From Nocardia mangyaensis (GTDB lineage Bacteria; Actinomycetota; Actinomycetes; Mycobacteriales; Mycobacteriaceae): a stretch of 64,000 nucleotides of DNA. Numbering within the stretch: the stretch's first letter is position 1; the number at the start of each line of letters is the position of its first letter. Positions 43,198 to 52,395 of this stretch are shown piece by piece. The notes below the pieces were generated by a model. It made no database searches, was not told where the DNA came from, and saw nothing but the letters and a program-made list of their open reading frames with translations. A program made the position numbers and the translations under genes. The DNA is taken from positions 620,001-684,000 of the forward strand of contig NZ_CP018082.1 of NCBI RefSeq assembly GCF_001886715.1, written 5' to 3'.

Positions 43198-45146
43198 CAG
43201 ATGGGATCTCCTGTCCCTCGCGGAACCGGACCGGGATCGACCCGGTCCGGATGGGTATCGGTAACTTCCTGCTCCACATGCTGCGGACGATTGCCGCCGA
43301 GACCGGGGAGCAGCGAATGGCCGGTGTAACTGGCGAAGGTCTGCACCAGCCCGATCACCAGGATCACGCTGATCACCGCGAAACCCTTCCAGTACTCGGT
43401 CGGCAGCAGCACACCGGCCGACCCGCCGACCACCCAGCTCAGCTGCAGCACCGTCTCGGATCGTCCGAAACCGGACGCGATCGACTCCGGCGGCAGGTCG
43501 TCCTGGATCGAGGCGTCGAGCGAGACCTTCGCCAGCGCGCTGGCCGCCGACGCGACCAGGGCGGCGAACGCGGCGCCGAAGAGATTGCCGGTGAACACGG
43601 CGAACACCGCGACCGCCGTGCAGGCAGCCGTGCAGCCGAGGACCACCAGCGAAGGTCTGCCCAGCTGCAGTCGCGCGCCGGTCGCGTTGCCGCCGAAGTT
43701 GCCGATGGCCGCGGCCGCGCCGACCACGCCGAGCATCGCCGCCTGCTCGGTGGGACTGCCGCCCGACCCCTTGGCGACGAAGGCGACGTAGAAGGTCAGG
43801 AAACCGGTGAGCACGCGAATGGAACTGTTGCCCCACAGGCCGGTCACCACCGACCGTCCGAGCGGTTGCCGTCGTTTCCGCGGCGGTACCGCCGACAGTT
43901 GGGCCGGCGCGAGGACTTCGGTCTGCGCGTCGTGGCCGTGATAGGTCAGTGTCGCGGGCACCTCGCCCTCGGTGACCTCGACCCAGCGCGGGATGCGCAG
44001 GCTCAGATACGCACCGGCGATGGCGAGGCCGGTGGCGAAGACCAGCGCGCCGGTCGACCCGGCGATCACCGCGGCCAGCGCGGCCAGCGCGCCCGCGCCG
44101 ATCGTGCCGCCGACCAGGCCGAACACGGTCAATCGGGAATTGGTGCGGACCAGGTCTATCTCCGGCGGCAGGACGCGCGGAGTGACCGCGCTCTTGAGCA
44201 CCGCGAAGGATTTCGAGCCGACCATCATGCACAGCGCCAGCGGATACAGGCCCCAGGTGTCGATGTTGAAGATCAGCAGCACCGCGAAGATCGCGCGCAG
44301 GCCGAAGGTCGTGGCCAGGGCCAGCCGTCGGCCACGCTGCAGGCGGTCGAGCAGTGGGCCGATCAGCGGGGCGATCAACGCGAACGGGGCGATGGTGATC
44401 AGCAGGTACAGCGCCACCTTGGTCTTGGACTCGGCGGTGGCGCTGGCGAAGAACAACGTGTTGGCCAGCGCGACCGCGATCGCGGCGTCGAGCGCGAAGT
44501 TGGCCATGGTGGCGTAGGTGAGGGCGGTCAGGCCGGACTGGTCGGCGCCGTCGGCCTTGGCCGCGCGCTGGAAGGTCGCGAATCCGCGCTCGGTGAGTTC
44601 GCGGCTGCGCATGGCGGCAACTCTGGTGACGGTGAGTTTTCGGGGGACGCGCTGTTGGCCGGGGTCCTCGACGGTTTCCTCGGCGCGGGTGAACGGACGG
44701 GTGCCCGCGGGGCCGTGGTCGTCGGCCGGGGTGCTCGGCGGCGGGCCACCGGGGCGCGGGCCGGGCGGGATGCGGTGGTCGGGTGTCCGGCGGTCGGACG
44801 CGGACCGGCGGTCCGGCGACGGTCCGCGCGCCGGTTCGTCGCGCTGGACCCGGTTCGACGTCGTCCAGCCGGGCCTACCCCGACCGGTGTTCGGCGGCGG
44901 GGTCGTCGCGGGGTCGGCCGGGCGATGGCGCCGGAAGATGCCACGGGTCGGTGGCTCGGCGGGCGTATCGGGCCGGGGAAACACTTTGCGCGGCGCACCC
45001 GAACGCGGCGGATACTGCCCGAAACCGGGGTGCCGTCCGGGTGGACCCCCGGACGGATCGCGGGGCGTATTGACGTCCCCCCGGCCGTGACTAGCCGAGG
45101 TTCCTCCTGGCCCGTGGTATGGACCTTCGGTGGGTTCCTGGTTCAC
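43194..45146 (-). CDS. Major facilitator superfamily transporter with long Pro-rich N-terminal tail
   Basis: A 650-residue protein. Residues 1-165 are a hydrophilic, Pro/Arg-rich cytoplasmic tail. The MFS core begins near residue 215 with 'ALTYATMANFALDAAIAVALANTLFF', includes 'IAPLIGPLLDRLQRGRRLALATTFGLRAI' (MFS loop 2-3 motif), and has about 12 helices. 'HSLLPGLGGNRP' marks the C-terminus. The substrate is unknown; the mycobacterial homologue is Rv0876c (recalled). The start chosen is GTG 45146 with GGGAG nine bases upstream. It is directly downstream of a lone tnpB and overlaps the DUF2771 gene by four bases. Confidence 0.85.
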   Translation of the reverse strand: MNQEPTEGPYHGPGGTSASHGRGDVNTPRDPSGGPPGRHPGFGQYPPRSGAPRKVFPRPDTPAEPPTRGIFRRHRPADPATTPPPNTGRGRPGWTTSNRVQRDEPARGPSPDRRSASDRRTPDHRIPPGPRPGGPPPSTPADDHGPAGTRPFTRAEETVEDPGQQRVPRKLTVTRVAAMRSRELTERGFATFQRAAKADGADQSGLTALTYATMANFALDAAIAVALANTLFFASATAESKTKVALYLLITIAPFALIAPLIGPLLDRLQRGRRLALATTFGLRAIFAVLLIFNIDTWGLYPLALCMMVGSKSFAVLKSAVTPRVLPPEIDLVRTNSRLTVFGLVGGTIGAGALAALAAVIAGSTGALVFATGLAIAGAYLSLRIPRWVEVTEGEVPATLTYHGHDAQTEVLAPAQLSAVPPRKRRQPLGRSVVTGLWGNSSIRVLTGFLTFYVAFVAKGSGGSPTEQAAMLGVVGAAAAIGNFGGNATGARLQLGRPSLVVLGCTAACTAVAVFAVFTGNLFGAAFAALVASAASALAKVSLDASIQDDLPPESIASGFGRSETVLQLSWVVGGSAGVLLPTEYWKGFAVISVILVIGLVQTFASYTGHSLLPGLGGNRPQHVEQEVTDTHPDRVDPGPVPRGTGDPIW

Positions 45147-45162
45147 TGAGTCGTGCTCCCCG

Positions 45163-46335
45163 CTAGGCGGTAAGGCTGACGGACTCTCCGCAGGCGTTTT
45201 GCCACTCCGCCCGTCCGGCGGCGTGGATGTTCTTGGCGGCATTGTGGTCGCGGTCGTGTACCGAGTGGCAGGCCGAACACGCCCACTTGCGTATCGAGAG
45301 CTGCTTCCTGCCGCTCCGTACGCCGCAGGCGCTGCATATCTGGCTCGACGGATAGAAGCGTTCGACCTTCCAGAAGGCCCGACCGTATCTGTTGGCCTTG
45401 TACTCCAGCATGTTGATGAACATGCTCCATCCAGCATCGTGGATCGATTTCGCCAGTCGCGATCGGGCCATACCGGATACGCACAAGTCCTCGACGAACA
45501 CCGCTTGGTTCTCGCGGATGATCGCAGTGGACTGTTTGTGCGCCCAGTCGCGACGGGCGTCGGCAACGGCCGCGTGAGCCTTCGCAACACGGATGCGTTG
45601 CTTGTTCCGGTTCTGGCTGCCGACTCGTTTGCGGGACAGTCCCTGCTGCGCGACCCGGAGACGCCTGGCCGCGCGCCGCAGGAATCTGGGTGAACTGATC
45701 GTTCTTCCATCCGAGAGCACCGCGAATGTTTCCAGTCCGAGGTCGATGCCCACTTCGGAGTCGGACGGGGGCATCGGCGAGTCGTCCGTGTCGACCACGA
45801 ACGACGCGAAGTACCGTCCCGTGCTGTCGCGAATGATCGTCACCGATGACGGATCCGAAGGGAGCTCGCGAGACCACCGAACTGCGAGTTCCCCGACCTT
45901 CGCGAGATAGAGGCGTCGATTCGCCCTGATGCTGAATCCGTTGCGGGTGAGCCGGATCGACTGCAGGGAGTCTCTGCGGGACCGGAACCGAGGAGGGCCG
46001 ACTCTGCGACCCTTTCGCTTCCCAGACAACGAGTCGAACCAATTGCGATAGGCCCGACGCGCGTCTCCGCACGCTTGGACCAAGACCACTGACGCCACCT
46101 CTGCGAGCCATGAGCGCTCGGGTGACTTCTTCGCAAGGGTGATGACTCGCTTCTGAACCTCGGTATCGGAGATCCTCACACCCGCCTTGTGAGCGTCCTG
46201 CCGCAGCCTGAGGCAATCGTTGAATACGACACGTGCGCATCCGAACGACTGGGCGAGCGCGTTCTGCTGCTCGGGCGTCGGATACACACGGTATCGATAA
46301 CGCAACTGCACGTCGAGACGATAGCAGCGATGCAT
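45163..46335 (-). CDS. tnpB: RNA-guided nuclease TnpB (IS200/IS605 or IS607 type), intact
   Basis: A 390-residue protein opening 'VQLRYRYRVYPTPEQQNALAQSFGCARVVFNDCLRLRQDA'. The RuvC-like catalytic triad is complete: Asp198 (GIDLG), Glu282 (FVEDL) and Asp363 (DRDHNA). The zinc ribbon is Cys334/Cys337 and Cys353/Cys356. Such proteins cut DNA guided by an RNA from the element's right end. No tnpA transposase is next to it. The first codons are uncertain (ATG 46335 or GTG 46311; the family motif begins at the latter). The stop codon is 16 bp before the MFS gene start. Confidence 0.93.
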   Translation of the reverse strand: MHRCYRLDVQLRYRYRVYPTPEQQNALAQSFGCARVVFNDCLRLRQDAHKAGVRISDTEVQKRVITLAKKSPERSWLAEVASVVLVQACGDARRAYRNWFDSLSGKRKGRRVGPPRFRSRRDSLQSIRLTRNGFSIRANRRLYLAKVGELAVRWSRELPSDPSSVTIIRDSTGRYFASFVVDTDDSPMPPSDSEVGIDLGLETFAVLSDGRTISSPRFLRRAARRLRVAQQGLSRKRVGSQNRNKQRIRVAKAHAAVADARRDWAHKQSTAIIRENQAVFVEDLCVSGMARSRLAKSIHDAGWSMFINMLEYKANRYGRAFWKVERFYPSSQICSACGVRSGRKQLSIRKWACSACHSVHDRDHNAAKNIHAAGRAEWQNACGESVSLTA

Positions 46336-46401
46336 GATTGCTCGCTACGGCCGCTGGCGGCGCGGGAGGTTGCCGTAGGTGCCCGAGATCTCCTCTCGGG
46401 C
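45163..46401 (-). mobile_element. Lone tnpB insertion element (approximate limits)
   Basis: The tnpB frame plus a possible left-end hairpin at 46381-46401 (GCCCGAGA-tctcc-TCTCGGGC). IS605/IS607 elements lack terminal inverted repeats, so the ends cannot be fixed from the sequence alone. No second copy is seen in the window. The element lies between the MFS gene and the glutamine cyclotransferase gene. Confidence 0.55.
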
Positions 46402-46499
46402 TTCTGGCTGGAACTCTCCGTGCACCTGTCACAGTCCAATTCTGGCGCACGCGGGCCGCGGGTGTTCACTCGCGGCGGGGCAATGTCGGACACAATCGG

Positions 46500-47276
46500 C
46501 TATTTCGGGACGAATCGCACTTCGAACAGTCGTGGCCAGTACTTGCCGGTGAGCAGGAATCGGTCGGTTCCCGGGAGGTGCGCGATGCCGTTGAGGACAT
46601 CGGTGCCCGCGCGTTCGGCAGGGGAGAGCAGCCCGCCGGCCTCGATGACCGCGAGGACCTGGCCGGTGCCGGGGTCTATGCGCAGGATCTCGTCGGAGGG
46701 GTAGTTGTTGGCGTAGACGGTGCCGTCGGGGGCACAGTCGAGTTCGTTGGGCTGGAGGCGGGAGTGGCCGGACAGGGTCACCGAGCCGGTTCTCGCGAAG
46801 GTCGCCCGGTCGCGGAAGGTGAGGGTGTCGGTGCCGTCGCTCATCACCAGTCGGTCGGGCTGAGCACACAGGCCCCAGCCCTCGCCCTCGTAGGTCACCC
46901 GGCCGGTTTCGGCCAGGGTCTCCGGGTCTCGGGCGAAGGCGATGCCGTCCTTCCAGGTGATCTGCCAGACGATGTCACCCGCCTTGGTCATGCCCTCGCC
47001 GAACATCTCGGCGGGCAGATCCGCGCGGGCCCGTTCGACGCCGGTGTCCTGGTCGGTGGCTCGCGCGCTCGACACGCCCCACATGCCGGTGCTCTCGTAG
47101 CGAATGCCGTCGACGACTTCCAGCCCCTGGGTGAAGGCCTCCGGATCGTGCGGTGACGAGCCGATCACCTCGACGCGCCAGCGCGGCGGGCCCGGCTCCT
47201 CGGCGGCCCCACAGGCGGTCGCGGCGAGCAGGCTGACCAGCACAGCGATGGCCAACGAAGTCCCGATGCGGTTCAT
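46500..47276 (-). CDS. Glutaminyl-peptide cyclotransferase (glutamine cyclotransferase family) lipoprotein
   Basis: A 258-residue protein. The lipoprotein signal has Cys22 in 'LLAATACGA'. The catalytic-type blocks are 'SPHDPEAFTQGLEV' near the N-terminus, 'YESTGMWGVSSAR', 'TWKDGIAFARDPETLAETGRVTYEGEGWGLC', 'DGTVYANNYPSDEILRIDPGTGQVLAVIEAGGL' and 'VLNGIAHLPGTDRFLLTGKYWPRLFEVRF', which matches the plant/bacterial QC family. These form N-terminal pyroglutamate on exported peptides. ATG 47276 starts the signal peptide. It is divergent from the DUF3027 gene with only 8 bp between start codons. Confidence 0.85.
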   Translation of the reverse strand: MNRIGTSLAIAVLVSLLAATACGAAEEPGPPRWRVEVIGSSPHDPEAFTQGLEVVDGIRYESTGMWGVSSARATDQDTGVERARADLPAEMFGEGMTKAGDIVWQITWKDGIAFARDPETLAETGRVTYEGEGWGLCAQPDRLVMSDGTDTLTFRDRATFARTGSVTLSGHSRLQPNELDCAPDGTVYANNYPSDEILRIDPGTGQVLAVIEAGGLLSPAERAGTDVLNGIAHLPGTDRFLLTGKYWPRLFEVRFVPK

Positions 47277-47284
47277 ACGGCAAA

Positions 47285-48631
47285 ATGTATGCCGTGAGCG
47301 CAGTATCTGTTTCGGAGTCCGGCGTGCGTCCCGTTCTGGCCGATGCGGCCGAGGCCGCACGTCGTGCGCTCGTCGAGTTGGAACCCGACGGGGTAGGAGT
47401 CCATCTGGGGGTGACCGCCGAGGACGACTCGGCAGCCACCCACCGGTTCGAGACGACCCTGGCGGGTTATCGCGGCTGGCAGTGGGCCGTGGTGGTCGCC
47501 GCACCGCCGGGGGCCGACCGTGCCACCGTCAGCGAGTCGGCGCTGCTGCCGGGGCCCGATGCCCTGATCGCGCCCGATTTCATCCCGTGGGAGCAGCGGG
47601 TCCGCCCCGGCGATCTCGGCCCCGGCGACCTGCTGGCCCCGCCCGCGGAGGACCCGCGCCTGGTCCCCGGCTACGTGGCCACCGGCGATCCGGTGATCGA
47701 CGAGGTGGCCCGCGAGGTCGGTCTCGGCCGCGTGCAGGTCCTCAGCCTCGACGGTCGGTTGGCGGCCGCCGAGCGCTGGTACGCCGAATACGGCCCCGAC
47801 ACCGAGATGGCCAAGGCCGCCCCCGCCACCTGTGGTCTGTGCGGCTTCTACGTGCCCCTGGCCGGTGCCCTGCGTGACGCCTTCGGCGTGTGCGCCAACG
47901 AGATGGGCGCCGACGGCCACGTCGTCCACGTCGAATACGGCTGCGGTGCCCACTCCGACGTGAGCGCCCCCAGCGGCAACGGTTCTCCCCGCTACGAGGC
48001 CTTCGACGACCATGCCGTCGATTTCGTCGATGTCGTCCGCGCGACCGAACAGGCGAAGGCCGCCGGTGGCGAGTCGAGCGCCATCGACGGTGATTCCGCC
48101 GACCAGCGGGGAGCAGCACCGGTTCCGGCTGACCACACCGACCAGCAGGAAACCGCCGCGACCCAGGCAGCGAGTGCCGACCAGGAAACCACCGAGGCAG
48201 CAGCCGTGGAAGCGGCAGCCGCCGACCGCGCCGCCTTCGCCGAAGGCGCGGCACCGGAGTCGGCCGAGGCCGTTGTCGCCGCGGAAGTCGCTGCGAGCAC
48301 CGAGCAGTCCGAGGCGGCTGGCTTCGAAGCGCCGACCGAAGAGGTGGCGCCTGGATCAGCCGAGGCCCCCGCAGCAGCTGAAGCCATCGCCACCACCGGC
48401 GCCTCGGAGGTCGCTGCCGCTGATGTCGATCCGGCGGCTGTGGGAGACGCGAAGACGGGTCAGGCTGTGGCCGACGAAGCCGAGGGTGCCGGGGAAAGCC
48501 AGGCAGTGGCCGACGCGGACAGGGCTGGTGGCGCGGAGACGGCGTCTGCTGGTGGTGCGTCGGCAGCGGATGCCGATGCCCAGCGCGCCGGTGAGTTCGT
48601 GGAAGAGCACGGATCGTCGGTGGCGCGCTGA
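47285..48631 (+). CDS. DUF3027 protein with long Ala/Glu-rich tail
   Basis: A 448-residue protein. The conserved domain is residues 15-235, including 'GVHLGVTAEDDSAATHRFETTLAGYRGWQWAVVVAAPP', 'LLPGPDALIAPDFIPWEQRVRPGDLGPGDLL' and a Cys cluster 'AAPATCGLCGFYVPLAGALRDAFGVCANEMGADGHVVHVEYGCGAHSDV' (six Cys/His ligands, probably zinc). Residues 240-448 are a low-complexity Ala/Glu/Asp tail. Function unknown; homologue recalled as Rv0877. The start is uncertain (ATG 47285 or GTG 47294). The stop is nested with the start of the next gene. Confidence 0.8.
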   Translation: MYAVSAVSVSESGVRPVLADAAEAARRALVELEPDGVGVHLGVTAEDDSAATHRFETTLAGYRGWQWAVVVAAPPGADRATVSESALLPGPDALIAPDFIPWEQRVRPGDLGPGDLLAPPAEDPRLVPGYVATGDPVIDEVAREVGLGRVQVLSLDGRLAAAERWYAEYGPDTEMAKAAPATCGLCGFYVPLAGALRDAFGVCANEMGADGHVVHVEYGCGAHSDVSAPSGNGSPRYEAFDDHAVDFVDVVRATEQAKAAGGESSAIDGDSADQRGAAPVPADHTDQQETAATQAASADQETTEAAAVEAAAADRAAFAEGAAPESAEAVVAAEVAASTEQSEAAGFEAPTEEVAPGSAEAPAAAEAIATTGASEVAAADVDPAAVGDAKTGQAVADEAEGAGESQAVADADRAGGAETASAGGASAADADAQRAGEFVEEHGSSVAR

Positions 48632-48675
48632 ACGCAGCGGCGGATCCCTTCGGGACCGCGGAGCTGCGTGCCGGA

Positions 48676-51651
48676 GTGCTTGCCGCGTGGCGGGATTCGC
48701 CGACGCGGTTGCGGGAGGACAGTGCGAGTGAGGCGGATCTGGTGGCCGCGGGCTACCGGGATCGGGTGCTCACCGAGCTCGCACAGAACGCGGCCGATGC
48801 CGCGGCGAAGGCCGGTGTCGCGGGTGAGTTGACCGTTCGGGTGCTCGACGGGCGGTTGCATGTCGCGAATACCGGTGTCCCGCTGAGTGTTGCGGGCGTG
48901 CACGCGCTCACGGCACTGCGGGCCTCCGGTAAGTCCGGCACCGCCCAGGTGGGGCGGTTCGGGGTCGGGTTCACCGCGGTGCGGTCGATCGGGGACGAGA
49001 TCGAGGTGCGCTCGACAACCGGATCGATCCGGTTCTCTCGCGCGGCGACCCGGAACGCGCTGCACGACACCGGAATCCGCATTCCCGATGATCTCGCGGC
49101 GATCGCCCCACCGGCGCTGCGCCTGGCCTGGCCGGTGCCGACGACCCCCGTCGCCGGCGCCGACACCGAGATCGTCGTCCACCTGCGCGACGACATCGAC
49201 CCGGCCGCCCTCCTCGCCGCCATGCGCGTCGAAGCGCCCGACCTGCTGCTGGAACTACCCGCCCTGCAACGCATCCGCATCGGCGACGACGAATTCACCA
49301 GCACGGTAACCACCCTCACCGCCGGTGCTGCCCGTGACGCCGGAGCTGACCCCGTCTTCGCTGTCGGCGCGCTCACAGAGCTGACGATCGCCCTCCCCTC
49401 CGGTGCCCGCCGAACCTGGTGGCAGTACCGCACCCCCCGCGCCCGCTGGCTCCTGCCGCTCCAGAACGGCCGCCCCGTCCCCGCCGCCCCGGACGTCCTG
49501 CGTGCCCCCACGCGCTCCGACGAGGGCCTCTCCCTCCCCGCACTCCTCGTCGCCGACATCCCCATGCAGCCGGACCGCCGCCGCCTCCTCCCCGGCGCCC
49601 GCCTCTCCGAACTCGCCGAAGGTTACGCGGACTTCGCCCGAGCCCTCCCACCTCGCGACCGCCTGACCCTCGTCCCGACCCCCGCCTTCGCCCGCAGCGA
49701 AGCCGACGGACTGCTCCGCGAAGCCGTCATCGCCGAACTCCGCACCCACCCCTGGCTGCCCGTCTGCGCCCCCGCCTCCGCACCCCCGGGCGTCGGCGAA
49801 TCCGCCCAAGGGGCCGCCAACCTCGCGGCATCCGCAACCACCGTCGGTCCCGGCCACTCCGAAACGCCCGACCTAGCTGACCTTTTCGCGTCCGACGAAC
49901 CTGCCATGCGCCCTGCGCCGTCGAACGCTCCCGACCTGTTCGCATCCGCCGTGCCCGCAGAGGGCCCCAGGGCGGCAGTCTTCGACAGCTCCGCCCCGTG
50001 CAGCCCGCCCACCCGCGCGAGCGCTTTCCCGGATCTCACACCCGAACTGGCCGAACTCCTCACCGAGATCACCGGCCCCCTGGTGATCCCGGAACTCTCC
50101 GGCCGCCCCTACCAGGACAAACTGTCGGTCCTCGATGTCCACCGCCTCGGCCCCGCCGCCCTGGCCGAGCTCTCCAGCGGCCTGGACCGCGAACCGCGGT
50201 GGTGGCGGCGGTTCTACGCCGCGCTGGAACCCTTCGTCGTCGACACCCGAACCGCCGAGGAGTTCGGCGCGCTCGCCGTGCCGCTCGCGGACGGGCGGCT
50301 GGTGACCGGACCGCGCACCGTCGTCCTCGACGATCAGCTCACCGTCGCCGTCCCGGTGCACTGGGCCCGCCTGGCCCACCCGGACGCCACGCACCCCCTG
50401 CTGGCCCGCCTGGGCGCCCGCAGCGCCTCCGCCGAGGATCTGCTCACCGATCCCGGTCTGCGCGATCTGCTCGAGCAGGACCCGGCCGACCCGGACACCG
50501 TCACCGCGGTCCTGCACCTGGCCCGGTTCGCCTCCTCGGCGGCCCTCCCGCCCTGGCTCGGCCTGCTGGAGCTGTCCGACGACACGGGCGAACCGCGCCC
50601 CGCCGACGAACTGCTCCTGCCCGGTGCCCCCCTCGCCGACGTCCTGGTGGCCGACTCGCCCTTCGGCATCGTCGCCGAGACCACCGTCGCCGAGTACGGC
50701 GAGCAGGCCCTGCGCGCGATCGGTGTCGGCTGGGATCTCGCGGTGCTCACCGACCCCGACCCGATCGGCCCTGACCACGACCTCGACGACGAACAGTCCT
50801 GGTGGGACAGCCTTGCCACGGACCCCCGCGAACTCGTGGCCGTGCGGGACCTGGACCTGGTCGATGACCACCGCTGGCCGCAGGCCCTGCGCCACCTGCT
50901 CGCCACCGGTCGCACCCGTGCCCTGCTGGCCGACCGCGACGGCTACACCGCCTGGTGGCTGCACCACCACGCCCACCTCGACGGCATCCCGCTGGGCCGG
51001 CTCCGCCACCCCGACGACGCCGAATTCGCCGGCCTGCTCCCGGTGTTCGACGCCGACGGCATCCACGGCACCGACCTCGACGCCCTGCGCCCCCTGCTGG
51101 TCCACCCGGACGTGATGTCGGCGGAGTTGGCCGAAGAACTCCTCGACGCCCTCGCCGACCCCGCGAAAACCCCTGCCCCCGAGGTCATCGCCCGCACACA
51201 CACCCGCCTGGCCGAGGCCGTCGCGTCCGGCGCGCTCGACCCGCGCGAACTCGACCTCCCCGAGCAGGTCCGCGCCCTCTCCGGCGCCGTCGTCGACGCG
51301 GGCACCGCGATGGTCCTCGATGAGCCCTGCTTCGGCCTCGTCGTCCCACCCGGACGCCTCGTGGTCGGCGACAGCGCGCACGCCGAGGCACTGGCGACCC
51401 TGCTGGACCTGCCGCTGGCCTCGGAGCAGATCAGCGCCGAGGTGCTCGGCGCCGGCCGACACAGCACCTGGGCCGCGGAGCCGCTGGGTGTGGTGCTGCG
51501 ACAGCTGTGGTCACCACCGGACACGACCGGCGCGCTGGTCCTGCACGACTCGCTGGAAGTGCACCTGCGCGGCGCGATCTCGGGGACCGTGCGGGTGCCG
51601 TGGTGGCGCGCCGACGGCGTCGTGCACGTCCAGGTACCGCGGGTCGGTTAG
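48676..51651 (+). CDS. Sacsin N-terminal/Hsp90-type ATPase-like protein
   Basis: A protein of about 991 residues. The N-terminal GHKL ATPase has an N-box 'VLTELAQNAADAAA' (E...N) and a G-box 'AQVGRFGVGFTAVRSIGDEIEVRSTTG', as in sacsin and Hsp90. The remaining 750 residues are Leu/Ala-rich, with a Pro/Ala linker about residues 365-440. Function unknown in bacteria; a chaperone-like role is inferred from the fold only. GTG 48676 is the first standard start, but the homologous N-terminus continues upstream (ADPFGTAELRAGVL), so CTG 48628, which overlaps the previous stop (CTGA), may be real. Confidence 0.8.
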   Translation: MLAAWRDSPTRLREDSASEADLVAAGYRDRVLTELAQNAADAAAKAGVAGELTVRVLDGRLHVANTGVPLSVAGVHALTALRASGKSGTAQVGRFGVGFTAVRSIGDEIEVRSTTGSIRFSRAATRNALHDTGIRIPDDLAAIAPPALRLAWPVPTTPVAGADTEIVVHLRDDIDPAALLAAMRVEAPDLLLELPALQRIRIGDDEFTSTVTTLTAGAARDAGADPVFAVGALTELTIALPSGARRTWWQYRTPRARWLLPLQNGRPVPAAPDVLRAPTRSDEGLSLPALLVADIPMQPDRRRLLPGARLSELAEGYADFARALPPRDRLTLVPTPAFARSEADGLLREAVIAELRTHPWLPVCAPASAPPGVGESAQGAANLAASATTVGPGHSETPDLADLFASDEPAMRPAPSNAPDLFASAVPAEGPRAAVFDSSAPCSPPTRASAFPDLTPELAELLTEITGPLVIPELSGRPYQDKLSVLDVHRLGPAALAELSSGLDREPRWWRRFYAALEPFVVDTRTAEEFGALAVPLADGRLVTGPRTVVLDDQLTVAVPVHWARLAHPDATHPLLARLGARSASAEDLLTDPGLRDLLEQDPADPDTVTAVLHLARFASSAALPPWLGLLELSDDTGEPRPADELLLPGAPLADVLVADSPFGIVAETTVAEYGEQALRAIGVGWDLAVLTDPDPIGPDHDLDDEQSWWDSLATDPRELVAVRDLDLVDDHRWPQALRHLLATGRTRALLADRDGYTAWWLHHHAHLDGIPLGRLRHPDDAEFAGLLPVFDADGIHGTDLDALRPLLVHPDVMSAELAEELLDALADPAKTPAPEVIARTHTRLAEAVASGALDPRELDLPEQVRALSGAVVDAGTAMVLDEPCFGLVVPPGRLVVGDSAHAEALATLLDLPLASEQISAEVLGAGRHSTWAAEPLGVVLRQLWSPPDTTGALVLHDSLEVHLRGAISGTVRVPWWRADGVVHVQVPRVG

Positions 51652-52274
51652 CTCGCGTGCGCGACGACCATCTCGGCGAGCAGATCGAGTTGGGTCTGCA
51701 CCGATTCGCTGTCGTCGTCGACCAGCCAGCGCAGCACGATCCCGTCGATGACGCTGAGGATGAACCGGCTCAGCGCCGACACCGGCGTGTTCCACTGGGT
51801 GCCGGTGGCCTCGCGGCAGTGGTCGATCACCTCGGCGACGGTGTTGTCGTTGAACGTGTACTGCTCGCGGGCGATGGCGATCTTGGCCGGGGTGGCCTCG
51901 CCCTCACGCAGCGCGTAGGTGGTGGTCTCGTAGGTGAGCAGCTGTCGCTCGGGGGTCGCTTCGATGTTGCGCCACATCAGTTCGAGGCAGCGGCGCACCA
52001 ATTTGTGAAGCGCTTCTTTTCCTGTTCCGGCGTCTTCCCATACCGATTCATCGGCATCGACGGAATCGCGCAATTCCATGGACAGTGCTTTGACCAGCTC
52101 GGTCATCAGCGCGTCCTTGTTTTCGAAACAGTAATGCACCACACCGAGCGAGACACCGGCCGCTTGGGCGACATCACGGGTGGTCACGCCCGCTACGCCC
52201 TTTTTCTCGGCGAGACCGATCGCTGCCTCGATCAGGTGGGCTCGTCGTTCTTCGACGCTCAATCGGGAGGACAC
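51648..52274 (-). CDS. TetR/AcrR-family regulator
   Basis: A 208-residue repressor. The HTH region is 'RRAHLIEAAIGLAEKKGVAGVTTRDVAQAAGVSLGVVHYCFENKDALMTELV', with an all-helical C-terminal ligand domain. GTG 52274. Its stop overlaps the converging sacsin-like gene stop by 4 bp. It is divergent from the ceramidase gene (122 bp gap), so it probably controls that gene or itself. Confidence 0.9.
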   Translation of the reverse strand: MSSRLSVEERRAHLIEAAIGLAEKKGVAGVTTRDVAQAAGVSLGVVHYCFENKDALMTELVKALSMELRDSVDADESVWEDAGTGKEALHKLVRRCLELMWRNIEATPERQLLTYETTTYALREGEATPAKIAIAREQYTFNDNTVAEVIDHCREATGTQWNTPVSALSRFILSVIDGIVLRWLVDDDSESVQTQLDLLAEMVVAHAS

Positions 52275-52395
52275 GTGTGCGAGTTAAGCGCTCGCGTCGC
52301 GAACAGTCAATTCGCCGGTCCGCGGCGAAAATTCTGGACATACGACCAGTTGGTGTGGTTGTCTCCGAATCGGAAGTTGCGAAGGAGTTCCGCTG

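Noticed and set aside
46381..46401. Hairpin upstream of tnpB considered as a terminator of the glutamine cyclotransferase gene
   Set aside because: It is about 100 bp beyond that gene's stop and lacks a T-run; it could serve either role, so it is only mentioned as a possible element end.
45143..46450. Second long minus-strand frame (435 codons) over tnpB
   Set aside because: It lies in another frame of the same strand as tnpB and shows no TnpB or other motif.
52275..52395. Operator search between the TetR gene and ceramidase
   Set aside because: Only weak, short symmetric strings were found; nothing stands out enough to call a site.
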